Notes under the pieces: model-generated
Database searches by the model: none
Told to the model about the DNA's origin: nothing
What the model saw: only the letters and a program-made list of their open reading frames with translations
Part shown: positions 26,411-34,305 of the stretch, one piece after another
Layout: every line of letters begins with the position of its first letter
Numbering within the stretch: position 1 is the first letter of the stretch
Made by a program: the position numbers and the translations under genes
Source of the DNA: Streptomyces sp. TRM70350
GTDB lineage: Bacteria > Actinomycetota > Actinomycetes > Streptomycetales > Streptomycetaceae
DNA length: 64,000 nucleotides
Direction of reading: 5' to 3'
Assembly: GCF_019219825.1 (NCBI RefSeq)
Contig: NZ_JAHUXH010000006.1
Coordinates: 62,001-126,000, forward strand

Positions 26411-27661
26411 TCAGGAGCTGACCTCGCCGGTCTCAGCCGTCGCACCGCCCACCGGACGGCGGTCCAGCGCGGTCAGGGCGCGCTGCGCCATGGGATGGGT
26501 GCGGACGATCTCGCCCAGGGACGTGGCGCCCCGCGTGATGTCCATGAACGCCTTCCACGCCGGCCGGAACCCGGTCAACGCCGCGTGGAAGAGCCCGGGC
26601 CGCCGCTCGAACACCGTCAGCATCCGCCTGCCGACCGCCATCTCCACACCGAGCCCGGCCTTGATCGCGAACGCGTAGTTCAGGGCCTGCCGACGCGTGT
26701 CCACCGCGTCGTGCGCCTCCGCGATCCGCACCGCCCACTCCCCCGCGAGCCGCCCCGACCGCAGCGCGAACGAGATGCCCTCCCGCGTCCACGGCTCCAG
26801 CAGCCCCGCCGCGTCCCCGCACACCAGCACGCGCCCGCGCGACAACGGTGAGTCGTCGGCGCGGCAGCGGGTCAGGTGCCCGGAGGAGATGCTCGGCTCG
26901 AAACCGGCGAGTCCCAGCCGCCCGACGAAGTCCTCCAAGTACCGCTTGGTCGCGGCGCCTTCACCGCGCGCGGAGATCACCCCGACCGTCAGCGTGTCGC
27001 CCTTGGGGAAGACCCACCCGTAACTGCCCGGGATCGGCCCCCAGTCGATGAGGACCCGCCCCTGCCAGTCCTCCGCGACCGTGTCCGGCACCGGGATCTC
27101 CAGCTCCAGGCCGAGATCCACCTGGTCGAGCTTGACCCCGACGTGTGCGCCTATCCGGCTGGCGCTGCCGTCCGCGCCGACCACGGCCCGCGCCAGCAGC
27201 GTCTCACCGCCCTGCAGCACGACGGCGACCGTACGCCGGTCCGGCACCGCCGCCCCATGCTGCTCGACCCGCGACACCGTGACGCCCGTACGCAGCTCGG
27301 CTCCCGCCTTCTGCGCGTGCTCGACGAGCTGCTGGTCGAACTCGGGCCGGTTGATCAGCCCGAAGAGCATCTGCTTGGAGCGCCGGGTACGGCTGAAGCG
27401 GCCGTTGTTGGCGAACGTCACCGCGTGCACCCGGTCCCGCAGCGGCAGTTCGAACCCGGGCGGCAGCGCGTCGCGCGAGGGGCCGATGATCCCGCCGCCG
27501 CACGTCTTGTAACGGGGCAGCTCGGCCTTCTCCAACAGCAGCACACGCCGTCCCGCGACCGCCGCCGCGTAGGCCGCCGAGGCCCCCGCGGGTCCCGCGC
27601 CCACCACGACGACGTCCCACACCTGCCGCCCGTCGTCCGCCGAAGAGTTCTCGCTGCTCAC
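26411..27661 (-). CDS. Geranylgeranyl-reductase-family flavoprotein
   Basis: A 416-residue FAD-dependent oxidoreductase. VVVVGAGPAGASAAY at about 18-32 is the dinucleotide-binding motif, LPRYKTCGGGIIGP is the family signature after it, and VGADGSASRIG and VLVCGDAAGLLEPWTREGI are the later FAD motifs. The family reduces double bonds of isoprenoid chains in lipids, menaquinone or similar compounds; the substrate here is uncertain. An ATG start faces away from the dipeptidase gene. The following sequence stays in frame past the TGA. Confidence 0.88.
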   Translation of the reverse strand: MSSENSSADDGRQVWDVVVVGAGPAGASAAYAAAVAGRRVLLLEKAELPRYKTCGGGIIGPSRDALPPGFELPLRDRVHAVTFANNGRFSRTRRSKQMLFGLINRPEFDQQLVEHAQKAGAELRTGVTVSRVEQHGAAVPDRRTVAVVLQGGETLLARAVVGADGSASRIGAHVGVKLDQVDLGLELEIPVPDTVAEDWQGRVLIDWGPIPGSYGWVFPKGDTLTVGVISARGEGAATKRYLEDFVGRLGLAGFEPSISSGHLTRCRADDSPLSRGRVLVCGDAAGLLEPWTREGISFALRSGRLAGEWAVRIAEAHDAVDTRRQALNYAFAIKAGLGVEMAVGRRMLTVFERRPGLFHAALTGFRPAWKAFMDITRGATSLGEIVRTHPMAQRALTALDRRPVGGATAETGEVSS

Positions 27662-27852
27662 GATGGTCTACTGCTCCCGATCCGCCGCCTGCCGATCTGT
27701 CCCCCGCATCCTACGGCGATGATCGCCGCAGGCCGCTGTGGGAGGATCGGCACCGTATGCGCCCCGCACACCGGGACGCGCCCACACGGCATCTGCCGAC
27801 CGCGCAGACCCGTACAGAGAAGTACAACGTCGCACCCACGAGGAGCGTGCCC

Positions 27853-29208
27853 ATGTCGTCGAATCCGGTCGCCGAGACCGTCGCCTCGCTGATGCCCAGG
27901 GCGAAGGCGGAACTCACCGAGCTGGTGGCCTTCAAGTCGGTGGCGGACTTCGACCAGTTCCCGCGCAGTGAGAGCGAGGGCGCCGCGCGCTGGGTCGCGG
28001 ACGCGCTGCGCGCCGAGGGCTTCGAGGACGTGGCGCTGCTCGACACCCCGGACGGCACGCAGTCGGTGTACGGCTACCTGCCCGGCCCGGCGGGCGCGAA
28101 GACCGTGCTGCTCTACGCCCACTACGACGTGCAGCCGCCGCTGGACGAGGCCGGCTGGACCACCCCGCCCTTCGAGCTGACCGAGCGGGACGGCCGCTGG
28201 TACGGCCGCGGTGCCGCCGACTGCAAGGGCGGCCTGATCATGCACCTGCTGGCACTGCGCGCGCTCCGGGCCAACGGCGGTGTGCCCGTGCACGTCAAGG
28301 TGATCGCCGAGGGCTCGGAGGAGATGGGCACGGGCGGACTGGAGCGGTACGCCGAGGAGCACCCGGAGCTGCTGGAGGCCGACACGATCGTGATCGGCGA
28401 CGCGGGCAACTTCCGTGTCGGACTGCCCACGGTGACCTCGACGCTGCGCGGCATGACGCTCCTCCGCGTCCAGGTCGACACGCTCGCGGGCAACCTGCAC
28501 TCCGGCCAGTTCGGCGGCGCCGCGCCGGACGCGCTGGCCGCGCTGGTCCGCGTACTGGACTCGCTGCGCGCGGAGGACGGGTCGACGACGGTCGACGGGC
28601 TGGCCGCCGAGGAGCGGTGGGACGGGCTGCAGTACGACGAGGAGCAGTTCCGCAAGGACGCCAAGGTGCTGGACGGGGTCGGGCTGATCGGCTCCGGTAC
28701 GGTCGCCGACCGGATCTGGGCGCGTCCGGCCGTGACCGTGCTCGGCATCGACTGCCCGCCGGTCGTCGGCGCCACCCCGTCCGTGCAGGCGAGCGCCCGC
28801 GCGCTGATCAGCCTGCGGGTGCCGCCGGGCGTGGACGCGGCCGAGGCGACCAAGCTGCTCCAGGCGCACATCGAGGCGCACACGCCGTGGGGCGCGCGGG
28901 TGAGCACCGAGCAGATCGGCCAGGGCCAGGCATTCCGCGCGGACACGTCCAGCCCGGCGTACCAGGCCATGGCCGACGCGATGGCGGTGGCGTACCCGGG
29001 TCAGGAGATGCAGTACGCCGGCCAGGGCGGCTCCATCCCGCTGTGCAACACCCTCGCCGCCCTCTACCCGCGCGCGGAGATCCTCCTCATCGGCCTGAGC
29101 GAGCCGGAGGCCCAGATCCACGCCGTGAACGAGAGCGTGTCCCCCGAGGAACTGGAACGGCTGTCCGTGGCGGAGGCACTCTTCCTGCGCAACTACGCGG
29201 CGAGCTGA
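27853..29208 (+). CDS. M20-family metallo-dipeptidase
   Basis: A 451-residue zinc peptidase of the M20 family (dipeptidase/ArgE type). The first metal His is in YAHYDVQPP near residue 88, the bridging Asp in GRGAADCKGG near 121, the catalytic Glu pair in AEGSEEMGTGG near 155, and a later His in ESVSP-neighbouring IHAVNES. The dimerisation domain lies between. It cleaves dipeptides in the cytoplasm. ATG 27853 has AGGAG seven bases upstream; an in-frame ATG at 27757 would add a non-homologous leader. Monocistronic as far as can be seen. Confidence 0.92.
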   Translation: MSSNPVAETVASLMPRAKAELTELVAFKSVADFDQFPRSESEGAARWVADALRAEGFEDVALLDTPDGTQSVYGYLPGPAGAKTVLLYAHYDVQPPLDEAGWTTPPFELTERDGRWYGRGAADCKGGLIMHLLALRALRANGGVPVHVKVIAEGSEEMGTGGLERYAEEHPELLEADTIVIGDAGNFRVGLPTVTSTLRGMTLLRVQVDTLAGNLHSGQFGGAAPDALAALVRVLDSLRAEDGSTTVDGLAAEERWDGLQYDEEQFRKDAKVLDGVGLIGSGTVADRIWARPAVTVLGIDCPPVVGATPSVQASARALISLRVPPGVDAAEATKLLQAHIEAHTPWGARVSTEQIGQGQAFRADTSSPAYQAMADAMAVAYPGQEMQYAGQGGSIPLCNTLAALYPRAEILLIGLSEPEAQIHAVNESVSPEELERLSVAEALFLRNYAAS

Positions 29209-29483
29209 GCGCTCGCTGCCGCCTGTCCCCGCGGAGAGCTCGCGACCGACCGGCTCGGGCCGGATGCCGGTGGGCCGACCGTGGCTCCTCGGTCGCGCAC
29301 TTGTCCCGGGCCTTCCAGCGGCAGGTGCGAAACGGCAGCCGGGGGGCGAGTCGATCGGGTCGATCGGCGAGGGCACGCCCCCGACCGGCCCGATGCACTC
29401 GCGCGCCCCGGTGCGGTCCGGATCGGCCTCGGGGGGCGGCCGACAGCAGGGGGCACCGGCCGCGGTAGGGCGGACGCCCGCCC

Positions 29484-30524
29484 TCAACCGACCGGGACCC
29501 CCGCCTCCAGATACAGCGCCGCCCCGCGTTCCCGGGCCCGCAGCGCCCAGCGCAGCCGCTCGTAGCGGACCGGCGGCAGCAGACCGGCCGCCTCTTCTTC
29601 GGTGACGAAACGCCAGCCGCGCAGTTCGGGACCGGGCAGCAGCAACTGCCGCGCCTCCGCGGAGTCGAGGCTGCCGCCGTCGAAGAGGAGGCGCAGACCG
29701 CCGTACCCGGGAGGCGCGGGCGACTCCCAGTCGACGACGAGCAGGCGCGGTACGTCGTCCAGGTGGATCCCGGTCTCCTCGGCGACCTCGCGGATACCGG
29801 CGCGGGCGGGCGCCTCACCCGGTTCGACGACTCCGCCGGGGAACTCCCAGCCCGCCTTGTAGGTCGGGTCGACGAGCAGCACGCGGTCCTGTTCGTCGAA
29901 GAGGAGGACGCCGGCGGCGAGTGTCTCGGCGGTGGGTTCGGGGGTCTGCACGATGTCGCAGACGGGCACGGCACCGGAGTTGACGGCCTCGGCGATCCGG
30001 GCGGCGGTCTCGTACGGGGTGAGGGCGCCGTTGTCGATGGGGTGGGCGTCGGCGGTGAGCCAGGAGGCGAGGGCGGCCTTGTACGGCTCGATGTGGTCGT
30101 ACGACCACTGCCGGGCCCGTATCTCGCCGTCGGTCAGGTCCTGCGGTATCTCACGGTCGGCTATCCGCTCGCGCAGGATCGTTTCGGCCGGGGCGAGCAG
30201 GACATGGCGGACGGTGATCCGGCGGGCTGCGAGACCGCCGAAGATCTCGTCGCGGTACTCCTGGCGCAGCAGGGTCATGGGCACGACGAGCGTGCCGCCG
30301 AGTTCGGCGAGCATCGCGGCCGCCGTGTCGATGACAAGGCGTCGCCAGATCGGCAGATCCTGGAAGTCGCCGACCTCGGCGAGGCGTTTGGCCGGCAGCA
30401 GGTGCGTGAGTGTGCCGCCGATGACCTCGGGGTCGAAGAGCGTGCTGTTCGGGATCAGGTCGATCAGTTCCCGTGCGGTCGTGGTCTTCCCCGCACCGAA
30501 CGCGCCGTTGATCCAGACGATCAC
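29484..30524 (-). CDS. Fused P-loop kinase-like and Nudix hydrolase protein
   Basis: A 346-residue two-domain protein. Residues 1-180 are an AAA/shikimate-kinase-like P-loop domain with INGAFGAGKTTTAREL at 5-20 and a LID-like arginine-rich segment. Residues 195-340 are a Nudix domain with the box GGVVEPGEAPARAGIREVAE followed by ETGI, keeping the catalytic REVAEE glutamates. The P-loop half could phosphorylate a small molecule or act as a resistance-type phosphotransferase, while the Nudix half hydrolyses a nucleoside-diphosphate derivative. GTG 30524 with GAGGGGGA upstream is the start. The joint substrate is unknown. Confidence 0.85.
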   Translation of the reverse strand: MIVWINGAFGAGKTTTARELIDLIPNSTLFDPEVIGGTLTHLLPAKRLAEVGDFQDLPIWRRLVIDTAAAMLAELGGTLVVPMTLLRQEYRDEIFGGLAARRITVRHVLLAPAETILRERIADREIPQDLTDGEIRARQWSYDHIEPYKAALASWLTADAHPIDNGALTPYETAARIAEAVNSGAVPVCDIVQTPEPTAETLAAGVLLFDEQDRVLLVDPTYKAGWEFPGGVVEPGEAPARAGIREVAEETGIHLDDVPRLLVVDWESPAPPGYGGLRLLFDGGSLDSAEARQLLLPGPELRGWRFVTEEEAAGLLPPVRYERLRWALRARERGAALYLEAGVPVG

Positions 30525-30608
30525 GGTTCCCCCTCTTCTGTTGGCCCCCTGTGCCTTGCCCGCTTCACCCTGCCACGGAAACCAGCCCCAGTTGAGGGTG
30601 CACAAGCG

Positions 30609-30645
30609 GAAGCGCCGGCACCCCTTGTGCGGGGCCCGGCGCTTC
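30609..30645 (-). terminator. Terminator after small secreted protein gene
   Basis: GAAGCGCCGG (30609-30618) pairs perfectly with CCGGCGCTTC (30636-30645). The stem lies about 22 bp past the stop of the small secreted protein gene and upstream of the kinase-Nudix gene, so it should separate the two transcripts. Confidence 0.65.
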
Positions 30646-30666
30646 GCCGTATCGCTGTCCGCTGCC

Positions 30667-30897
30667 TCAGTGGGCCTTGTGACCCTGCTTGCCGCTGTTC
30701 TTGACGCTCTGGTTGCCACCCGTGCCGCCGTGGTCCAGCCGCAGGTTTTCGTTGGCGAGGGTCTTGTCGAGCTTACTGAGGGTGTCCCCGACGTCGAGGT
30801 TGCCCAGCCCGTCACCCACGGCGTGGGAAGGGGTGACCGCCGCGACGACGAAACCGGTGGCGAGGGAGGCGATGGCGAGCATGCTGCGCTTCTTCAT
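30667..30897 (-). CDS. Small secreted protein of unknown function
   Basis: A 76-residue exported peptide. MKKRSMLAIASLATGFVVAA plus a THAV-like end (PSHAVGDG) forms a clear signal peptide of about 26 residues. The mature part is roughly 50 residues, rich in Gly, Asn, Asp and Lys, with no cysteine, so it is neither a chaplin nor a disulphide-bonded peptide. It ends in a His/Lys tail (GKQGHKAH). Lysines are frequent for this genome. It stands alone with its own terminator. Role unknown; a cell-surface or matrix peptide is possible. Confidence 0.75.
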   Translation of the reverse strand: MKKRSMLAIASLATGFVVAAVTPSHAVGDGLGNLDVGDTLSKLDKTLANENLRLDHGGTGGNQSVKNSGKQGHKAH

Positions 30898-31301
30898 GCC
30901 CGATCAACTGACGGACCCGGTCCGGGGTCACGCACCAATACCGCTCCGTGAGTTGTTCGGCTGTCCGGGAAGGCCGGGTGTGACTCCAAAGCGGCTTCCG
31001 TCCCCCGGTGGCTCCGGTGGAGGGGCCGCCCGGATCTCCGGACGCCCGGCCGCGCTTTGCGCGTCGCGTACGGAGCTGACGGCGGGTGCCCCGGACAGAA
31101 CGGGCGTTACCCGACGCTGAGGAGACGCCCACGGCCGACCGCGCAGACCGCCTCTGGGTCGGTATCGACACCGACCGTCGCATCGACGACCAGCACGCCG
31201 AAGACCCTGCCGAGATCGCGAAACCCTTGACTCGGCCATGAGGACTCCACCGACCCCGGCCGCCACCATGGACCCGGCTGAACGTTCCTGCCGACGTTTC
31301 C
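30898..31301. other. 404-bp spacer with a possible transposase scrap
   Basis: The part next to 30897 should contain the promoter of the small secreted protein gene. From about 31120 to 31231 the plus strand reads a short frame containing RLWVGIDTDRRIDDQHAEDP and a TGA. The WVGID segment resembles the start of IS110-type transposases, but nothing further is present. Otherwise no gene or RNA is seen. Confidence 0.35.
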
Positions 31302-32255
31302 TCACACTCCTGCCGCCGCGGCGTCCGCCCTGTGGCCCAGCACTGCCGCGGCGGCCCCCACCAGCCCCGCGTCGGTGCCCATCTGGGCGGGCACCACGGT
31401 CAGGCGCTGGACGAACGACAGGGTCGCGTAGTCGGCGAGGGCCTTGCGCAGGGGCGTGAAGAGCACGTCACCCGCCTTGCCCACGCCCCCGCCGATCACG
31501 GCGATGTCGATCTCGACCAGGGCCGCGGTCGCCGCGATGCCCGCGGCCAGGGCCTGCGCGGCACGTGCGAAGGAGGCCACGGCGACCGGGTCGCCCGCGC
31601 GCGCGGCCGCGGCCACCGCGGCGGCCGAGGTGTCGCCGTCGGGGCCCGGCAGCCAGCCGTCCTCCAGGGCGCGGCGGGCGATGTTGGGGCCGCTGGCGAT
31701 GCGCTCCACGCAGCCACGGGAACCGCACGGGCAGGGGGCCCCGTCGAGATCCACGCTGATGTGGCCGATGTGGCCGGCGTTGCCCGTGGGGCCGGGGTGG
31801 AGGCGGCCGTTGAGGACCAGGCCGCCACCGACGCCGGTGGAGACGACCATGCACAGCGCGTTGTCGTGGCCGCGGGCCGCGCCCTGCCAGTGCTCGGCGG
31901 CGGTGATGGCCACGCCGTCGCCGATCAGCTCGACGGTCAGCCCGCCGGTCGCCGCCCGGACCCGGGCCACCAGCGGATAGTCACGCCAGCCGGGCACGTT
32001 CACCGGGCTGACCGTGCCCGCGGAGGCGTCCACCGGGCCCGCGCTGCCGATGCCGACCGCGTCGGCACGGCCCCACAGCGGCGAGGCGGTGAGTTCGCCG
32101 ATCACCTCCTCGACGGCCCGCATCACGGTGTCGCCGTCCTGCTGGGCGGGCGTGGGGCGCTGGGCGCGCACCACGATCCGGCCGCCGCCGTCCACCAGCG
32201 CGCCTGCGATCTTGGTGCCGCCGATGTCGAGCGCGGCCACGAGGTCGGTGTGCAT
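31302..32255 (-). CDS. ROK-family sugar kinase
   Basis: A 317-residue ROK kinase. The N-terminal ALDIGGTKIAGALVD (8-22) is the phosphate-binding motif, the catalytic Asp is in NVPGWRDYPL / ELIGDGVA, and GNAGHIGHISV with CPCGSRGCVERIASG forms the ROK zinc site (His plus three Cys). The late VIGGGVGKAG completes the ATP fold. There is no DNA-binding domain, so it is a kinase rather than a ROK repressor. It probably phosphorylates glucose or an N-acetylated amino sugar. It is divergent from a LacI regulator across a perfect LacI-type operator. Confidence 0.92.
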   Translation of the reverse strand: MHTDLVAALDIGGTKIAGALVDGGGRIVVRAQRPTPAQQDGDTVMRAVEEVIGELTASPLWGRADAVGIGSAGPVDASAGTVSPVNVPGWRDYPLVARVRAATGGLTVELIGDGVAITAAEHWQGAARGHDNALCMVVSTGVGGGLVLNGRLHPGPTGNAGHIGHISVDLDGAPCPCGSRGCVERIASGPNIARRALEDGWLPGPDGDTSAAAVAAAARAGDPVAVASFARAAQALAAGIAATAALVEIDIAVIGGGVGKAGDVLFTPLRKALADYATLSFVQRLTVVPAQMGTDAGLVGAAAAVLGHRADAAAAGV

Positions 32256-32350
32256 CTGTGTCGGATCCCCCGTCACCTTGGGAAATGGGCTGGCCGGCCC
32301 AGCGGTGGGGCGCGGGCCGGGGAGTGCGCTGGACAGTCTCTCCCGCTTCT

Positions 32351-32362
32351 GACAACGTTGTC
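32351..32362. promoter_or_regulatory. LacI-family operator GACAACGTTGTC
   Basis: A perfect 12-bp palindrome with the central CG typical of LacI-family sites. It lies between the divergent ROK kinase (start 32255) and LacI regulator (start 32445) genes, so it is the likely autoregulatory and target operator. Confidence 0.7.
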
Positions 32363-32444
32363 CAGGCTCTATGCTCGACGCCACATCCTCATACAAACCA
32401 TGGACCGACGCATCCCCGTGGATCACAGGACAGGACACCGCACC

Positions 32445-33482
32445 GTGCCCGAGACCCATCGCCTCGCCGGAACGCGCTACGGAAACCGGCCCACCATGAA
32501 GGACGTAGCGGCCCGCGCCGGAGTCGGACTGAAGACGGTCTCCCGGGTCGTGAACGGCGAGCCGGGCGTGACCCCGGAGACCGAGCGCCGCGTCCAGAAG
32601 GCCATCGAGGCGCTCGGTTTCCGCCGCAACGACAGCGCGCGGGTGCTGCGCAAGGGCCGTACGGCGAGCATCGGGCTGGTCCTGGAGGACCTCGCCGACC
32701 CGTTCTACGGCCCCCTGAGCCGCGCCGTGGAGGAGGTCGCCCGTGCGCACGGCGCCCTGCTGATCAACGGCTCCAGTGCCGAGGACCCCGAGCGCGAGCA
32801 GGAGCTGGTGCTCGCGTTGTGCGCGCGGCGGGTGGACGGGCTGGTGGTCATCCCTGCGGGTGACGACCACCGCTATCTGGAGCCCGAGCTGAAGGCGGGC
32901 GTCGCCACGGTGTTCGTGGACCGTCCGGCCGGGAAGATCGACGCCGATGTCGTCCTGTCGGACAGCTACGGCGGCGCCCGGGACGGCGTCGCCCACCTGA
33001 TCGCGCACGGGCACCGGCGGATCGGGTTCATCGGCGACATGCCCCGCATCCACACCGCCGCCGAGCGGCTGCGCGGCTACCGGGCGGCCATGGAGGACGC
33101 CGGCATACCGGTCGAGGACGCCTGGATGTCCCTGGGGGCCACGGATCCGCTGCGGGTGCGGCGGGCGGCCGAGGAGATGCTGTCCGGTCCCTCGCCCGTC
33201 ACCGCGATCTTCGCGGGCAACAACCGGGTGACGGTCACCGTGATCCGGGTCCTTGCCGAGCATCCGCGCCGGGTGGCGTTCGTCGGGTTCGACGACATCG
33301 AGCTGGCCGATCTGCTCCAGCCGGGTGTCACGGTCGTCGCGCAGGACGCGGCGGCGCTGGGCCGCACCGCCGCCGAGCGGCTCTTCCGCCAGCTGGACGG
33401 CTCGCCGGCCGTGCCGGAGAAGATCGAACTGCCGACCCGGCTGATCACCCGCGGCTCGGGCGAGCTGCCGCCGGCGGACTGA
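32445..33482 (+). CDS. LacI-family transcriptional regulator
   Basis: A 345-residue repressor. The N-terminal helix-turn-helix with hinge (MKDVAARAGVGLKTVSRVVN, from about residue 17) is followed by the periplasmic-binding-protein-like effector domain (IGLVLEDLADPFYGPLSRAV, DGLVVIPAG, HRRIGFIGD and VAFVGFDDIELADLLQPGVT). GTG 32445 with AGGACA upstream gives a short leader before the helix-turn-helix; Met17 or ATG 32401 are alternatives. It is divergent from the ROK kinase and probably represses it in response to the kinase's sugar. Confidence 0.9.
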   Translation: MPETHRLAGTRYGNRPTMKDVAARAGVGLKTVSRVVNGEPGVTPETERRVQKAIEALGFRRNDSARVLRKGRTASIGLVLEDLADPFYGPLSRAVEEVARAHGALLINGSSAEDPEREQELVLALCARRVDGLVVIPAGDDHRYLEPELKAGVATVFVDRPAGKIDADVVLSDSYGGARDGVAHLIAHGHRRIGFIGDMPRIHTAAERLRGYRAAMEDAGIPVEDAWMSLGATDPLRVRRAAEEMLSGPSPVTAIFAGNNRVTVTVIRVLAEHPRRVAFVGFDDIELADLLQPGVTVVAQDAAALGRTAAERLFRQLDGSPAVPEKIELPTRLITRGSGELPPAD

Positions 33483-33489
33483 GCGGCCC

Positions 33490-34305
33490 GTGGACGACCG
33501 CGCGCAGCCACTTGAGGACCGCACCCTGGAGGCGCTCGGGCTTGCCGAGGCGCCTCGCGAGCAGCCGCTGAGCTATCCGGGGGCCTGGCCCCGGGAGTCG
33601 GGGCTGCTGGATGGCGACCGGCTGCTGCCGCTGGAGCGGCTGGTGCACGAGGACCGCACGCCGGTGCTCGCCGTCGGCTCCAACGCCTGCCCCGGCCAAC
33701 TGCGTCACAAACTGCGCGAGTCCGGGATCCGGTCCCCCGTCCCGATGGTGAAGGCCCGGGTCACCGGCATCGACGTGGGTGTCTCCGCGCACGTCAGTCG
33801 CATGGGGTATGTCTCCGCGTCGCCGGTCCACTCGCCCCTGGCCTTACGGGAGTTGTTCGTCATCTGGCTGGACGCCGAGCAGCTGGCGGTGGTGGACGCG
33901 AGTGAGGGCGTGCCCCTGCCGCGCGGCAACTTCGACCGGGCCTGGCTGCCCGCGCCCGACGTACGGATCGAAGTGGCGGACGGTACGACGCTGCCGGGCG
34001 CGTATGTGTACGTCAACCGGCACGGCGTCCTCCGTGACGGCACCGAGGCGCCCCGCAGCCACCCCGGCCAGCGTGCGCTGCTGACGGAACTCCTCGTTGG
34101 TCTGCCCCGGTTGCGGGAGCTGTTCGGTTCGACGCCCGAGCAGTTCTGTGCGCGGGCGCGGGCCGACCGGTGGTTGTGCGTGCGGGGTACGCGGCTGTTC
34201 GCCGAGGAGAAGCTGGTGACGGCGTCCGGGCTGGAACGGTACGTGCGGGCTCAGCAGAGCGGGAGGCCGGGTACCGGGGCGTCGTTGTCGCCGCCCCGGA
34301 TGTAG
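33490..34305 (+). CDS. Uncharacterised protein with VGSN-type motif
   Basis: A 271-residue protein starting at GTG, eight bases after the LacI stop and probably cotranscribed with it. PVLAVGSNACPGQLRHKL near residues 58-75 resembles the glycine-rich substrate loop of gamma-glutamylcyclotransferase-like proteins (YGSN), but the rest is not clearly that fold. The C-terminal half is rich in Arg and Leu. Its last 55 bases overlap the end of the protein-kinase gene on the other strand. Function unknown. Confidence 0.65.
   Translation: MDDRAQPLEDRTLEALGLAEAPREQPLSYPGAWPRESGLLDGDRLLPLERLVHEDRTPVLAVGSNACPGQLRHKLRESGIRSPVPMVKARVTGIDVGVSAHVSRMGYVSASPVHSPLALRELFVIWLDAEQLAVVDASEGVPLPRGNFDRAWLPAPDVRIEVADGTTLPGAYVYVNRHGVLRDGTEAPRSHPGQRALLTELLVGLPRLRELFGSTPEQFCARARADRWLCVRGTRLFAEEKLVTASGLERYVRAQQSGRPGTGASLSPPRM

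Noticed and set aside
31302..32255. ROK transcriptional repressor
   Set aside because: The protein begins at the ATP-binding motif and has no N-terminal helix-turn-helix.
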